From positions 124,001-188,000 of the forward strand of contig CAYMIJ010000005.1 of the NCBI GenBank assembly GCA_964390465.1: DNA of 64,000 bases, read 5' to 3'. Position 1 is the stretch's first letter. Each line of letters opens with the position of its first letter. The stretch comes from JADZAI01 sp964390465 (GTDB lineage: Bacteria; Pseudomonadota; Alphaproteobacteria; Micropepsales; Micropepsaceae). Under the pieces are notes generated by a model. It worked only from the letters and a program-made list of their open reading frames with translations, ran no database searches and was not told the DNA's origin. Made by a program: the position numbers and the translations under genes. Positions 34,827-42,400 of this stretch are shown piece by piece.

Positions 34827-35747
34827 ATGGCGCTGAGGCTCGCCTTCATGGGGACGCCCCCATTTTCGGTCGCGCCACTCGCCGCATTGATGGAAGCCGG
34901 GCACGAGATCGCCGCCGTCTATTCACAGCCGCCCCGCCCCGCAGGGCGCGGCCATGCTTTACAGAAATCCGCCGTACATCAGTTTGCAGAAACGCGTGGC
35001 ATTGAGGTCCGTACGCCGAAGTCCCTGAAGGGTGCGGATGAGCAGGCGGCGTTTGCAGACTTGATGCTCGATGCGGCCGTGGTGGTGGCTTATGGCCTCA
35101 TCCTGCCGCAAGCCATTCTTGATGCACCGCGCCTTGGCTGCATCAACATTCATGCCTCGCTGCTGCCGCGCTGGCGCGGGGCGGCGCCGATCCAGCGCGC
35201 CATCATGGCAGGCGACACCCAAAGCGGTGTCATGACCATGCAGATGGATGCCGGGCTCGACACCGGCCCGGTGCTGATGACCGAGCGTATCGCCATCGCG
35301 CCCGACATGACCGGCGGTGAACTGCACGACGCGCTCTCGCCTTTGGGCGCGCAGCTTATCGTGCAGACCATGGCGGCGCTGGAACACGGCATGGTCATGC
35401 CAGAGCGTCAAAGCGATGCGGGTGCCTGTTATGCCGCCAAGATTTCAAAGGATGAAACGCGGATCGACTGGCGGCGGCCGGCCGAAGACATCCGCAATCA
35501 TATACGCGGTCTTGCGCCTGCCCCCGCCGCGTGGGCCGAGATCAAAGGCGAGCGCGTGAAGGTGTTGAAATCCGTGTGCGTGGAAGGCCATGGCGCGCCA
35601 GGCACGGTGCTGGACGATGCGCTCACCATCGCCTGCGGTGACAGTGCATTGCGGTTGGAAACGCTGCAACGGCCGGGGCGCGGCCCGATGCAGGCAAGTG
35701 AATTGCTGCGCGGCTTTGCGGTTGAAAAAGGCACCGTGCTGCCGTGA
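34827..35747 (+). CDS. fmt: Methionyl-tRNA formyltransferase
   Basis: This enzyme formylates initiator Met-tRNA using 10-formyl-THF, 306 residues. The N-terminal formyltransferase domain has the FMGTPPFSV start, the catalytic INIHASLLPRWRGAAPIQRA (Asn-His) segment and the Asp in QMDAGLDTGPVL. The C-terminal OB-like domain starts near IDWRRPAEDIRN. It is 1 nt from def and overlaps truA by 4 nt. Confidence 0.97.
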   Translation: MALRLAFMGTPPFSVAPLAALMEAGHEIAAVYSQPPRPAGRGHALQKSAVHQFAETRGIEVRTPKSLKGADEQAAFADLMLDAAVVVAYGLILPQAILDAPRLGCINIHASLLPRWRGAAPIQRAIMAGDTQSGVMTMQMDAGLDTGPVLMTERIAIAPDMTGGELHDALSPLGAQLIVQTMAALEHGMVMPERQSDAGACYAAKISKDETRIDWRRPAEDIRNHIRGLAPAPAAWAEIKGERVKVLKSVCVEGHGAPGTVLDDALTIACGDSALRLETLQRPGRGPMQASELLRGFAVEKGTVLP

Positions 35748-36487
35748 GCCGCTGGAAGCTCACCATCGAATACGATGGCCGCCCCTTTGTCGGCTGGCAG
35801 CGTCAGGAGAACGGGCCATCCGTGCAGGGCGCACTGGAAGATGCCGTGTTCGGCTTTAGCGGTGAGCGCATCACCGTGCATGGCGCAGGCCGCACCGATG
35901 CAGGCGTGCATGCCAAAGGTCAGGTCGCGCATATTGACGTGATGAAAGAGACAACGCCGAAAACCATGCGCGATGCCGTGAACGCGCATCTGCGTCAGGC
36001 CGGGGCGCCGGTGGCGGTGCTGCACGCCGAAGAAGCCGCACCTGATTTCGAGGCCCGCTTCGATGCGGTGAAGCGCACCTACCGCTATGTCATGATCAAC
36101 CGCCGCGCGCCGCTGACTTTCGAGGCAGGCCTTGCCTGGCAGGTGCATGTCGATCTTGATGCGGCGGCGATGCACGAAGGCGCACAGCATCTGCTGGGCA
36201 AACACGACTTCACCACTTTCCGTGCCGCGCAGTGTCAGGCGAAGTCGCCAGTGCGCACACTGGATGAGATTGCGGTGACGCGTGAGGACGAACGCATCAC
36301 TATTGACGTTGCAGCGCGCTCGTTCCTGCACAGTCAGGTGCGCGCCTTTGCCGGGACACTGAAAATGGTGGGCGAAGGCAAGTGGACGCCGGATGATGTT
36401 GGCGCAGCGCTGTCGGCACAGGATCGTGCGCGCTGCGGCCCCGTCGCGCCGCCTGATGGGCTCTATCTGATGCGGGTGGCGTATTGA
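35744..36487 (+). CDS. truA: tRNA pseudouridine(38-40) synthase
   Basis: This enzyme makes pseudouridine at positions 38-40 of tRNA anticodon arms, 247 residues. The catalytic Asp sits in AGRTDAGVHA (about 50-59). Further TruA features are YEYDGRPFVGWQ-like IEYDGRPFVGWQRQ at the N-terminus and RSFLHSQVRAFAGTL near residue 185. It overlaps fmt (GTGA). A short stem TCACCC-TCGC-GGGTGA (36495-36510) after the stop is only a weak candidate terminator. Confidence 0.96.
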   Translation: MSRWKLTIEYDGRPFVGWQRQENGPSVQGALEDAVFGFSGERITVHGAGRTDAGVHAKGQVAHIDVMKETTPKTMRDAVNAHLRQAGAPVAVLHAEEAAPDFEARFDAVKRTYRYVMINRRAPLTFEAGLAWQVHVDLDAAAMHEGAQHLLGKHDFTTFRAAQCQAKSPVRTLDEIAVTREDERITIDVAARSFLHSQVRAFAGTLKMVGEGKWTPDDVGAALSAQDRARCGPVAPPDGLYLMRVAY

Positions 36488-36532
36488 GGATCATTCACCC
36501 TCGCGGGTGATGGCATCAAAAAGAATGCCGTG

Positions 36533-37384
36533 TCAGGCCGCCTCGAAGGTCAGCGGCGCACCCCAGAAATTCTGCACGATGGCATTCTGCGCGCCGGGCG
36601 TGCCGGTTGTCAGGAACCGCCGCAGGCCGGAATGGCCCGGATCATATTCCGGGTGGCGCGCCAGATAGGCGCTCACCGCATCCACCGTCGCCTTGGGCTG
36701 ATGGATCAGCGGTATACCGGGCGGCAAAGCGGCGCGGAACATGTCGGCGACGATCTCGTAATGGGTGCAGCCAAGTATGGCCCGATCAGGGTGACGCCCC
36801 AAACGGCGGCGCAGCGCCTCGACATGACCTTCCACAACGCGCGCCAGCTCCACCGCGCCCGCCCCTTTTTCGATCAGCCCGGCCAGCGTCGGGCACGGCT
36901 CGCAGAATACCGCGACATCATCGCGGCGCTTGTCGATCTCGATTTCATAGACACGGCTGTTCGCCGTCGCCGCCGTGCAGAAGATGCCGAGAATATCGAG
37001 CTTCTCGGCGGCCTCGCTACGTTCGGGCCGCTCGTGCTGCCAGGGCAGACCGGTCGCCGCCTCAATCGTCGGCACGATGAGACCGAGCACATTCACGGGG
37101 CGGCCAAGCGTCTTGCGATAAGCGGGCAGCCAGGTCTGCTGCAGACGGCGCAGCGCGATGGCCGAGGCTGTGTTGCAGGCAAGGATCACCAGATTGGCCC
37201 CCGCCGCGAACAGACGTTCGCACCCGGCCCGAGTCAGGCTGACGATTTCCTCGCCCGGCCTGCCACCATAAGGCGTATTGGCCTGATCAGCGAGATAGAT
37301 GAAATCCGCTGACGGCATCTGGTCCACAAGCGCATGGTGCACGGTGAGACCGCCGACACCTGAATCAAACACGCCAATCGCCAT
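36533..37384 (-). CDS. murI: Glutamate racemase
   Basis: This cofactor-independent racemase supplies D-glutamate for peptidoglycan, 283 residues. The two catalytic cysteines are visible in VILACNTASA (about residue 73) and LGCTHYEI (about 205), with VFDSGVGGLTV at the N-terminus. Its ATG overlaps the dapE stop by 1 nt, so the pair is co-translated. Both products feed cell-wall precursor synthesis. Confidence 0.95.
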   Translation of the reverse strand: MAIGVFDSGVGGLTVHHALVDQMPSADFIYLADQANTPYGGRPGEEIVSLTRAGCERLFAAGANLVILACNTASAIALRRLQQTWLPAYRKTLGRPVNVLGLIVPTIEAATGLPWQHERPERSEAAEKLDILGIFCTAATANSRVYEIEIDKRRDDVAVFCEPCPTLAGLIEKGAGAVELARVVEGHVEALRRRLGRHPDRAILGCTHYEIVADMFRAALPPGIPLIHQPKATVDAVSAYLARHPEYDPGHSGLRRFLTTGTPGAQNAIVQNFWGAPLTFEAA

Positions 37385-38550
37385 CAGCGATCCACTCCGA
37401 AATAGCGATGCAGCATGCGCGCATAGATGGCCTGCAATGTGGCGATGTCGGCGAGCGGCACACGCTCGTCCACCTTGTGCATGGTGTCGCCGACAAGGCC
37501 CAGTTCCGCCACCGGACAGTAATTCTTGATGAAACGCGCGTCCGAAGTGCCGCCGCCGGTTGAGTTTTCAGGCCGAGCGCCGGTCACATCAGCAACCGAG
37601 GCACTGATGAGATCGGTAAAATCACCGGGCGCGGTCAGGAACACATCGCCCCCCACGGACCAGTCGAGTTCATACGCGCCGCCTTCTGCCGCGATGATCG
37701 CGCGGCACACTGATTCAACCCAGTCTTTCAGCGCAGCGGCGCTGTGCAGATCGTTATGGCGGATGTTGAACGTGGCGCGCGCTTCGGCCGGAATGACATT
37801 GGTGGCCGGGTTGCCGACATCCACCGTGGTCACTTCCAGATTCGACGGCTCGAAATGCGGTGTACCCTCATCCAGCCTGCGCTGGGTCAGCGCTGCGAGA
37901 ATGGCGACGAGTTTGGGAATCGGATTATCGGCCTTGTGCGGATAGGCGACATGGCCCTGCGTGCCGGTCACGGTCAGACGCCCGGTGCATGAACCGCGCC
38001 GTCCGATCTTCACCGTATCGCCAACGCGGGCCTGACTGGTCGGCTCGCCCACCACGCAATGGTCGATGCGTTCGCCCCGCGCCTTGAGGGCATCCAGCAT
38101 CTTCACCGTGCCATTGATGGCCGGGCCTTCCTCGTCGCCAGTGATGAGAAAGGCGATCGAGCCACGCCCTTCAAGCTGTGGCGCGAAGTCGGCTGCCGCC
38201 GCCGCGAAAGCCGCGATCGAACTTTTCATGTCCACCGCGCCACGCCCGATCAGCACGCCGTCATCAATCGAGGCGGCAAAAGGGTCGTTGCGCCATGCTT
38301 TGGCATCGCCGACCGGCACGACATCCGTGTGCCCGGCAAAACACAGAACCGGCGCGGCATTGCCCAGCCGGGCATAGAGATTGTCGATGGCGGGGGTGCC
38401 CGGCGCTTCGAAGCGCATGATCTCACAGGCAAACCCATGCGGGGTCAGGGCATCGGCCAGAGCGCCCAGCGCACCCGCATCAGCAGGCGTCACGCTGGCG
38501 CAACGGATCAGGGCCTGCGCCAGTTCCACGGCATCAATTGAGGGCGGCAT
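37384..38550 (-). CDS. dapE: Succinyl-diaminopimelate desuccinylase
   Basis: This M20-family zinc hydrolase of the lysine/DAP pathway has 388 residues starting at MPPSIDAV. The metal and catalytic residues are in CFAGHTDVVPVG, IGRGAVDMKSS, ITGDEEGPA (catalytic Glu pair) and GEPTS. The C-terminal His is in LGLVGDTMHKVDE, with GGGTSDARF before it. A longer upstream frame crosses the opposite-strand monooxygenase gene and is not coding. It precedes murI. Confidence 0.96.
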   Translation of the reverse strand: MPPSIDAVELAQALIRCASVTPADAGALGALADALTPHGFACEIMRFEAPGTPAIDNLYARLGNAAPVLCFAGHTDVVPVGDAKAWRNDPFAASIDDGVLIGRGAVDMKSSIAAFAAAAADFAPQLEGRGSIAFLITGDEEGPAINGTVKMLDALKARGERIDHCVVGEPTSQARVGDTVKIGRRGSCTGRLTVTGTQGHVAYPHKADNPIPKLVAILAALTQRRLDEGTPHFEPSNLEVTTVDVGNPATNVIPAEARATFNIRHNDLHSAAALKDWVESVCRAIIAAEGGAYELDWSVGGDVFLTAPGDFTDLISASVADVTGARPENSTGGGTSDARFIKNYCPVAELGLVGDTMHKVDERVPLADIATLQAIYARMLHRYFGVDR

Positions 38551-38644
38551 GGCGTGGGTGTAGTCAGCTGAGATTGCGGGGTCAACGTCGCTTGCGCGGG
38601 TTCGCATCAGCGTCCAAACACACCGCGCTGCAAGGGAGAAATCA

Positions 38645-38947
38645 ATGATCGTTCTGGCCGGTACCTTCCGCTTCGACCCCACAAAGATGGAGGCAGCCCG
38701 TCCGGCGGTCGCGGCCATCATCGCCGGCTCGCGGGCTGAAGAAGGCTGTGTTGAGTTTTCCTTCGCGCAGGACGTGGCCGACCCGGCTTTGGTGCGGGTG
38801 TTTGAAGTCTGGCGCGATGGCCCGGCGCTCGACGCCCATAAACAGACGCCCCATTTCAAGGATTGGGTGGCGGCGCGCGAGGCGATCGGCATGCATGACC
38901 GTCAGCTCGCGCTCTATGAAGTGAGCGCGATCACGCCGGTGCCGTGA
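38645..38947 (+). CDS. Antibiotic biosynthesis monooxygenase (ABM) domain protein
   Basis: This is a single-domain ferredoxin-like protein of 100 residues in the YgiN/ABM family of cofactor-free monooxygenases and relatives. Typical parts are EEGCVEFSFAQD, VFEVWRDGPALDAHKQTPHF and the final YEVSAI strand. The family dimerises through its beta sheet. Substrate is unknown, with a quinol possible. It diverges from dapE. An EcfG-type promoter for the next gene starts 44 nt after its stop. Confidence 0.85.
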   Translation: MIVLAGTFRFDPTKMEAARPAVAAIIAGSRAEEGCVEFSFAQDVADPALVRVFEVWRDGPALDAHKQTPHFKDWVAAREAIGMHDRQLALYEVSAITPVP

Positions 38948-38990
38948 CGCCGTCTGAAATCGGGGCTTTTCTAAATTCTCGACTCTTTTG

Positions 38991-39015
38991 GGAACCCGAA
39001 CGCTGGTGCCGCGTT
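38991..39015 (+). promoter_or_regulatory. EcfG (general stress) type promoter
   Basis: GGAAC at 38991-38995 and CGTT at 39012-39015 are separated by 16 nt, matching the alphaproteobacterial EcfG consensus GGAAC-N16/17-CGTT. Transcription would start near 39022, leaving a 47-nt leader with AAGGAG before the YqjD-like gene. Confidence 0.75.
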
Positions 39016-39068
39016 CTTCAGGGGCAGGCCACTATGACAGCGGCCCAGAATTTCCCAAGGAGATGACC

Positions 39069-39410
39069 ATGAACACCACTGCCCAGAACATGTCGAATAA
39101 CCTGAAGTCCGCCGCGCGTGAGGTCACCACCGAAGCCAAGAATCTGGCACGTGAAACGACCGCCGAGGTGAAATCCTTCGCCGCACGCGCAGCTGATACC
39201 GCGTCCGATGTCTATGACGATGTCTCGACGGCCGTCACCAAGGGCATGCGTCAGGCATCAAACAAAGGTGCGGATGTCGCCGAATGGACCGCCAACAAGA
39301 TGAGCGATCAGGTCGACCAGCTGCGTGTCCACACGATGGACAAGCCGATCCAGACCGTCGCCATCGCCGCAGGCATCGGCCTGCTCGCGGGCCTCATCCT
39401 CGCCCGCTGA
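39069..39410 (+). CDS. YqjD/ElaB-like (DUF883-type) stress membrane protein
   Basis: This 113-residue protein has a long amphipathic helical region rich in Ala, Thr, Lys and Glu (about 8-85) and one C-terminal TM segment ending TVAIAAGIGLLAGLILAR, the YqjD/ElaB hallmark. In E. coli such proteins are stationary-phase, inner-membrane and ribosome-associated. I start at the second of two close ATGs, 6 nt after AAGGAG. An exact EcfG-type promoter lies upstream and a strong terminator downstream, so it is a single-gene stress transcript. Confidence 0.85.
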   Translation: MNTTAQNMSNNLKSAAREVTTEAKNLARETTAEVKSFAARAADTASDVYDDVSTAVTKGMRQASNKGADVAEWTANKMSDQVDQLRVHTMDKPIQTVAIAAGIGLLAGLILAR

Positions 39411-39472
39411 TCGCACGATAAGCGCTCGCCCGGCTCTGCCGGACTTGGCTGCCCCCCCAGCCGCGAGCTCAT

Positions 39473-39507
39473 GACCCGGCCAGAACCTTCTGGCCGGGTC
39501 ATTTTTT
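39473..39507 (+). terminator. Rho-independent terminator after the YqjD-like gene
   Basis: An 11-bp perfect stem (GACCCGGCCAG with CTGGCCGGGTC) and a 6-nt loop are followed by ATTTTTTA. Confidence 0.92.
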
Positions 39508-39564
39508 ATCGTCATTCTTTTCTGATCGCGTTCTTCATGATGGCAATGGCTGTGGGCTGGACCC

Positions 39565-39570
39565 TATAAT
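39565..39570 (+). promoter_or_regulatory. TATAAT -10 element placed for a leaderless mtnB mRNA
   Basis: A perfect TATAAT ends 6 nt before the mtnB ATG, so transcription should start at or next to the A of that ATG. No Shine-Dalgarno sequence is present. The -35 region (39541-39547) is weak. Confidence 0.6.
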
Positions 39571-39576
39571 CTGACC

Positions 39577-40215
39577 ATGCCCAGCCTGGAACGACCTTTC
39601 CTCACTGAACCCGATGCGGTTGCCGCTGTTCTGTCGCTCGCGGCCTATTGCGCCTCGCAGAACTGGCTGCCTGCGACGGCTGGCAATTTTTCGGCGCGCA
39701 TTGATGCCGCACGCGCGGCCTGCACCGCCACCGGCACCGACAAGACACAACTGACTGCGGCGGGCGTTCTCACGCTCGACATCTCTGCCAATCTTGATGG
39801 CGACACAAATCCGCGCCTGTCAGCGGAAGGGCCGCTTCATCTTCAGCTTTACCGGGATGATCCGATGATCGGGGCGGTGGCACACGCGCATCCGATTCCG
39901 GCCGTCGTGCTGTCGCGCCGCCACCTCGATGCGGGGAAGATCACCTTTGAGGGCTGGGAACTGCAAAAGGCCATTCGGGGCGTCATGACCCATGAAGGCA
40001 GTATCGACCTGCCCATCTTCGAGAACGATCAGGATACCAAGCGTCTGGGGCTGAAGGTCAGCGCCGCGATGAAAATCTGGCGCCAGCCGGTTTTTGGCTA
40101 TCTCATTGCCGGGCATGGCATTTACGCTTGGGGGCGCACGGCAGCGGAAACCCGCCGTCACCTTGAAGCCTATGCCCATCTTCTGGCGCTCACCCTTGAG
40201 GAGGCACGCCTATGA
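39577..40215 (+). CDS. mtnB: Methylthioribulose-1-phosphate dehydratase
   Basis: This class II aldolase-like zinc enzyme of the methionine salvage pathway has 212 residues. It dehydrates 5-methylthioribulose-1-phosphate to the diketo compound. Zinc ligands are the His pair in VAHAHPIPAVVLSRR and the later GHGIYAWG. The substrate loop has LPATAGNFSARI. The only Met near the N-terminus is the start, 6 nt after a TATAAT. It overlaps mtnD by 4 nt, forming mtnB-mtnD-mtnC. Confidence 0.94.
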   Translation: MPSLERPFLTEPDAVAAVLSLAAYCASQNWLPATAGNFSARIDAARAACTATGTDKTQLTAAGVLTLDISANLDGDTNPRLSAEGPLHLQLYRDDPMIGAVAHAHPIPAVVLSRRHLDAGKITFEGWELQKAIRGVMTHEGSIDLPIFENDQDTKRLGLKVSAAMKIWRQPVFGYLIAGHGIYAWGRTAAETRRHLEAYAHLLALTLEEARL

Positions 40216-40775
40216 GCGAACTCACCATCACACCCGACAATGACCCCGGCCATGTTCTGCTGAACAGCAAGGACTTCGCCACCATCCAGGGCGAACTGAA
40301 AAAAATCGGCGTCGCTTTCGAACGCTGGCAGGCCGTGCAGCCGCTGAGCGCAGAGGCGGGTCAGGAGGAAGTGCTCGCCGCCTATCGCACCGATGTGGAC
40401 CGGCTGGCGAGGGAGAATGGTTATCAGTCCGTCGATGTCGTGCGCATGAAGCCTGACCACCCCGACCGCGCGGCAATGCGCGCCAAGTTTCTGTCGGAAC
40501 ACATTCACGCCGATGACGAAGTGCGCTTTTTCGTCGAAGGCGAAGGCGCGTTCTATCTGCGCGTCGCGGGCAAGGTGTACCGTGTTATCTGCGCAGCGGG
40601 TGATCTCATCTGGGTGCCCAAGAACACCACGCATTGGTTCGACGCGGGTGAAGCGCCACACTTCTGTGCCATCCGCATGTTCACGACTCCCGATGGCTGG
40701 GTTGCGACGTTTACCGGCGATGACATCGCCACGCGCTTTCCCGCTTATATCAATCCGCCCGCCGAGGCCGCGTGA
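40212..40775 (+). CDS. mtnD: Acireductone dioxygenase
   Basis: This cupin enzyme of 187 residues converts acireductone to the 2-keto-acid precursor of methionine plus formate (Fe form) or to an off-pathway product (Ni form). The metal motif is EHIHADDEVRFFVEGEGAFY, with three ligands (His, His, Glu), and the fourth His lies in TTHWFDAG. It overlaps the gene on each side by 4 nt. Confidence 0.96.
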   Translation: MSELTITPDNDPGHVLLNSKDFATIQGELKKIGVAFERWQAVQPLSAEAGQEEVLAAYRTDVDRLARENGYQSVDVVRMKPDHPDRAAMRAKFLSEHIHADDEVRFFVEGEGAFYLRVAGKVYRVICAAGDLIWVPKNTTHWFDAGEAPHFCAIRMFTTPDGWVATFTGDDIATRFPAYINPPAEAA

Positions 40776-41464
40776 CCCTCAAAGCCATACTGCTGGATAT
40801 TGAGGGCACGACGGCCCCGATCAGCTTTGTCGCTGAAACACTGTTCCCTTTCGCCGCCGCACGGTTGGATGCGTTCGTGCGCGCGCATAGCAGCGAACCG
40901 GAAGTGGCGGAGGCCCTGACAGAAACCGCAGATCTGGAAGGCCGCGCCCTTTCAACGGACGAGGCGATTGCCGTTCTGCTTGGCTGGATCAAGGCCGACC
41001 GCAAGGTGACGCCGCTGAAAACCCTTCAGGGCAAGATCTGGCGCGAGGGCTATGAAAGCGGGGCCATCGTTTCGCCGGTCTATCCTGATGCGGTCGCCGC
41101 CATGAAAGCATGGAATGCGCGCGGGCTCAGGCTGGATGTCTATTCATCTGGTTCGGTCGAGGCGCAGAAGCTGCTTTACGGCTACACGCAGGCGGGCGAT
41201 CTGACGGGCCTGTTCACGGATTACTTCGACACCCGCACCGGTGCGAAAATGGAAGCCGCGTCCTACACAAAAATCGCGCAAGCGATTGGCCGCGCGCCAT
41301 CTGAGGTTCTGTTCCTGTCGGATCTGCCCCGCGAGGTTGAGGCCGCCCTGCAAGCCGGGATGCGCTCCATCCGCATTGACCGGACAATGCCGCCGGGCAC
41401 ACAGCGCGCAGAGGGCGCTGTCATCGTCGCTGCTGATTTCAGCGTGGTGGAACGGTTGATCTAG
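40772..41464 (+). CDS. mtnC: Enolase-phosphatase E1
   Basis: This HAD-superfamily enzyme of 230 residues enolises and then dephosphorylates the diketo intermediate to give acireductone. HAD motifs: ILLDIEGTTAPISF (motif I; the nucleophile Asp is in LLDIEGT), YSSGSVEAQKLL (motif II) and FLSDLPREVEAAL (motif IV). It closes the salvage operon and overlaps the convergent olsB-like gene by 4 nt. mtnA and mtnK are not in the window. Confidence 0.95.
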   Translation: MTLKAILLDIEGTTAPISFVAETLFPFAAARLDAFVRAHSSEPEVAEALTETADLEGRALSTDEAIAVLLGWIKADRKVTPLKTLQGKIWREGYESGAIVSPVYPDAVAAMKAWNARGLRLDVYSSGSVEAQKLLYGYTQAGDLTGLFTDYFDTRTGAKMEAASYTKIAQAIGRAPSEVLFLSDLPREVEAALQAGMRSIRIDRTMPPGTQRAEGAVIVAADFSVVERLI

Positions 41465-42285
41465 CCCGGACTGCGGCGTGTCAGGAAAGCGCGCAGGCGC
41501 TTGTCCATCCGGGCGGTCGGAAAATAGATGAACACATCTGTCGTGTTGAACTGGTGATCGATCACCGCGCCGTCGCCGATATAGGTGCCCGCGCGGATAT
41601 ACCCTTTCACCAGCGGCGGCAGCTCGTGAAGGGCTGTGGCCGGATTGATCTCTTCTTTCGACACCAGATTCATGTCCACAAAGCGGTCTGGTACGGCGCG
41701 CACCTGCGGCAGGTCCGGCGGCACGCTGTGGAAATGATACAGATAGGCGAGTTCCAGCTTCATCGCGGCTGGGTCGATGCCGGGCAGTGACGCGCAGCCA
41801 AACATCAGATCAATCTCATTGCCGATGAGATAATGCATCAACCCGCGCCACATGAACTGCATGACGGTGCTGGAGCGATAGTCCTTCGCTACACAGCTGC
41901 GTCCCAGCTCCAGCAGTTTGACCTCCGGTGCCGATTTCGCCAGAAGCTCGCTCAGGTCATATTCGGCGGCGCTGTAAAAGCCGCCATTCTTTTCAGCAAC
42001 CGCACGTCGCAGCAGCCGATAGCAGCCGACCACCGCCCCACCGGCGTCATGGTCGAAGACGAGCAGATGATCGCAGAACGCGTCATAGCGGTCGAAGTCG
42101 AGGCGCGCGGCAGCCATCTCCGGCGTCGGGCTGGCTTTCATCTCCTCGTAGAAAACTTCATAGCGCAGCCGCTGGGCGGCTTCGATTTCGTCTCTCGAGC
42201 GGGCGAGTCGTGCCTCAAGGGCGCCTGATCGCGCCAGCACGTCGTTTTTTTCAGCCAGGCTGTCACTCACGCTGTCACTGCACAT
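41461..42285 (-). CDS. olsB: OlsB-like ornithine acyl-ACP N-acyltransferase (GNAT, hemolysin-like)
   Basis: This protein has 274 residues. The N-terminal half is the Acetyltransf_5/OlsB fold: AQRLRYEVFYEEM, DFDRYDAFCDHLLVFD, VGCYRLLR and LLELGRSCVAKDYRS. The C-terminal extension includes LPPLVKGYIRAGTYIGDGAVIDHQFNTTDVF. OlsB makes lyso-ornithine lipid, the first step to ornithine lipids, in the inner membrane. The OlsA acyltransferase is not seen nearby. The family also contains related putative hemolysins, so the substrate is inferred. Confidence 0.82.
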   Translation of the reverse strand: MCSDSVSDSLAEKNDVLARSGALEARLARSRDEIEAAQRLRYEVFYEEMKASPTPEMAAARLDFDRYDAFCDHLLVFDHDAGGAVVGCYRLLRRAVAEKNGGFYSAAEYDLSELLAKSAPEVKLLELGRSCVAKDYRSSTVMQFMWRGLMHYLIGNEIDLMFGCASLPGIDPAAMKLELAYLYHFHSVPPDLPQVRAVPDRFVDMNLVSKEEINPATALHELPPLVKGYIRAGTYIGDGAVIDHQFNTTDVFIYFPTARMDKRLRAFLTRRSPG

Positions 42286-42400
42286 GCGTTCAAAAAAGAG
42301 AGACTAAGCCATTCTGCGCGGCGGTTCAAACGTCCTCTCTCGACGCGCCGGGCCACACACGACATCGTGGCGGCCACGAATCACTGATAGGCAAAACGCC

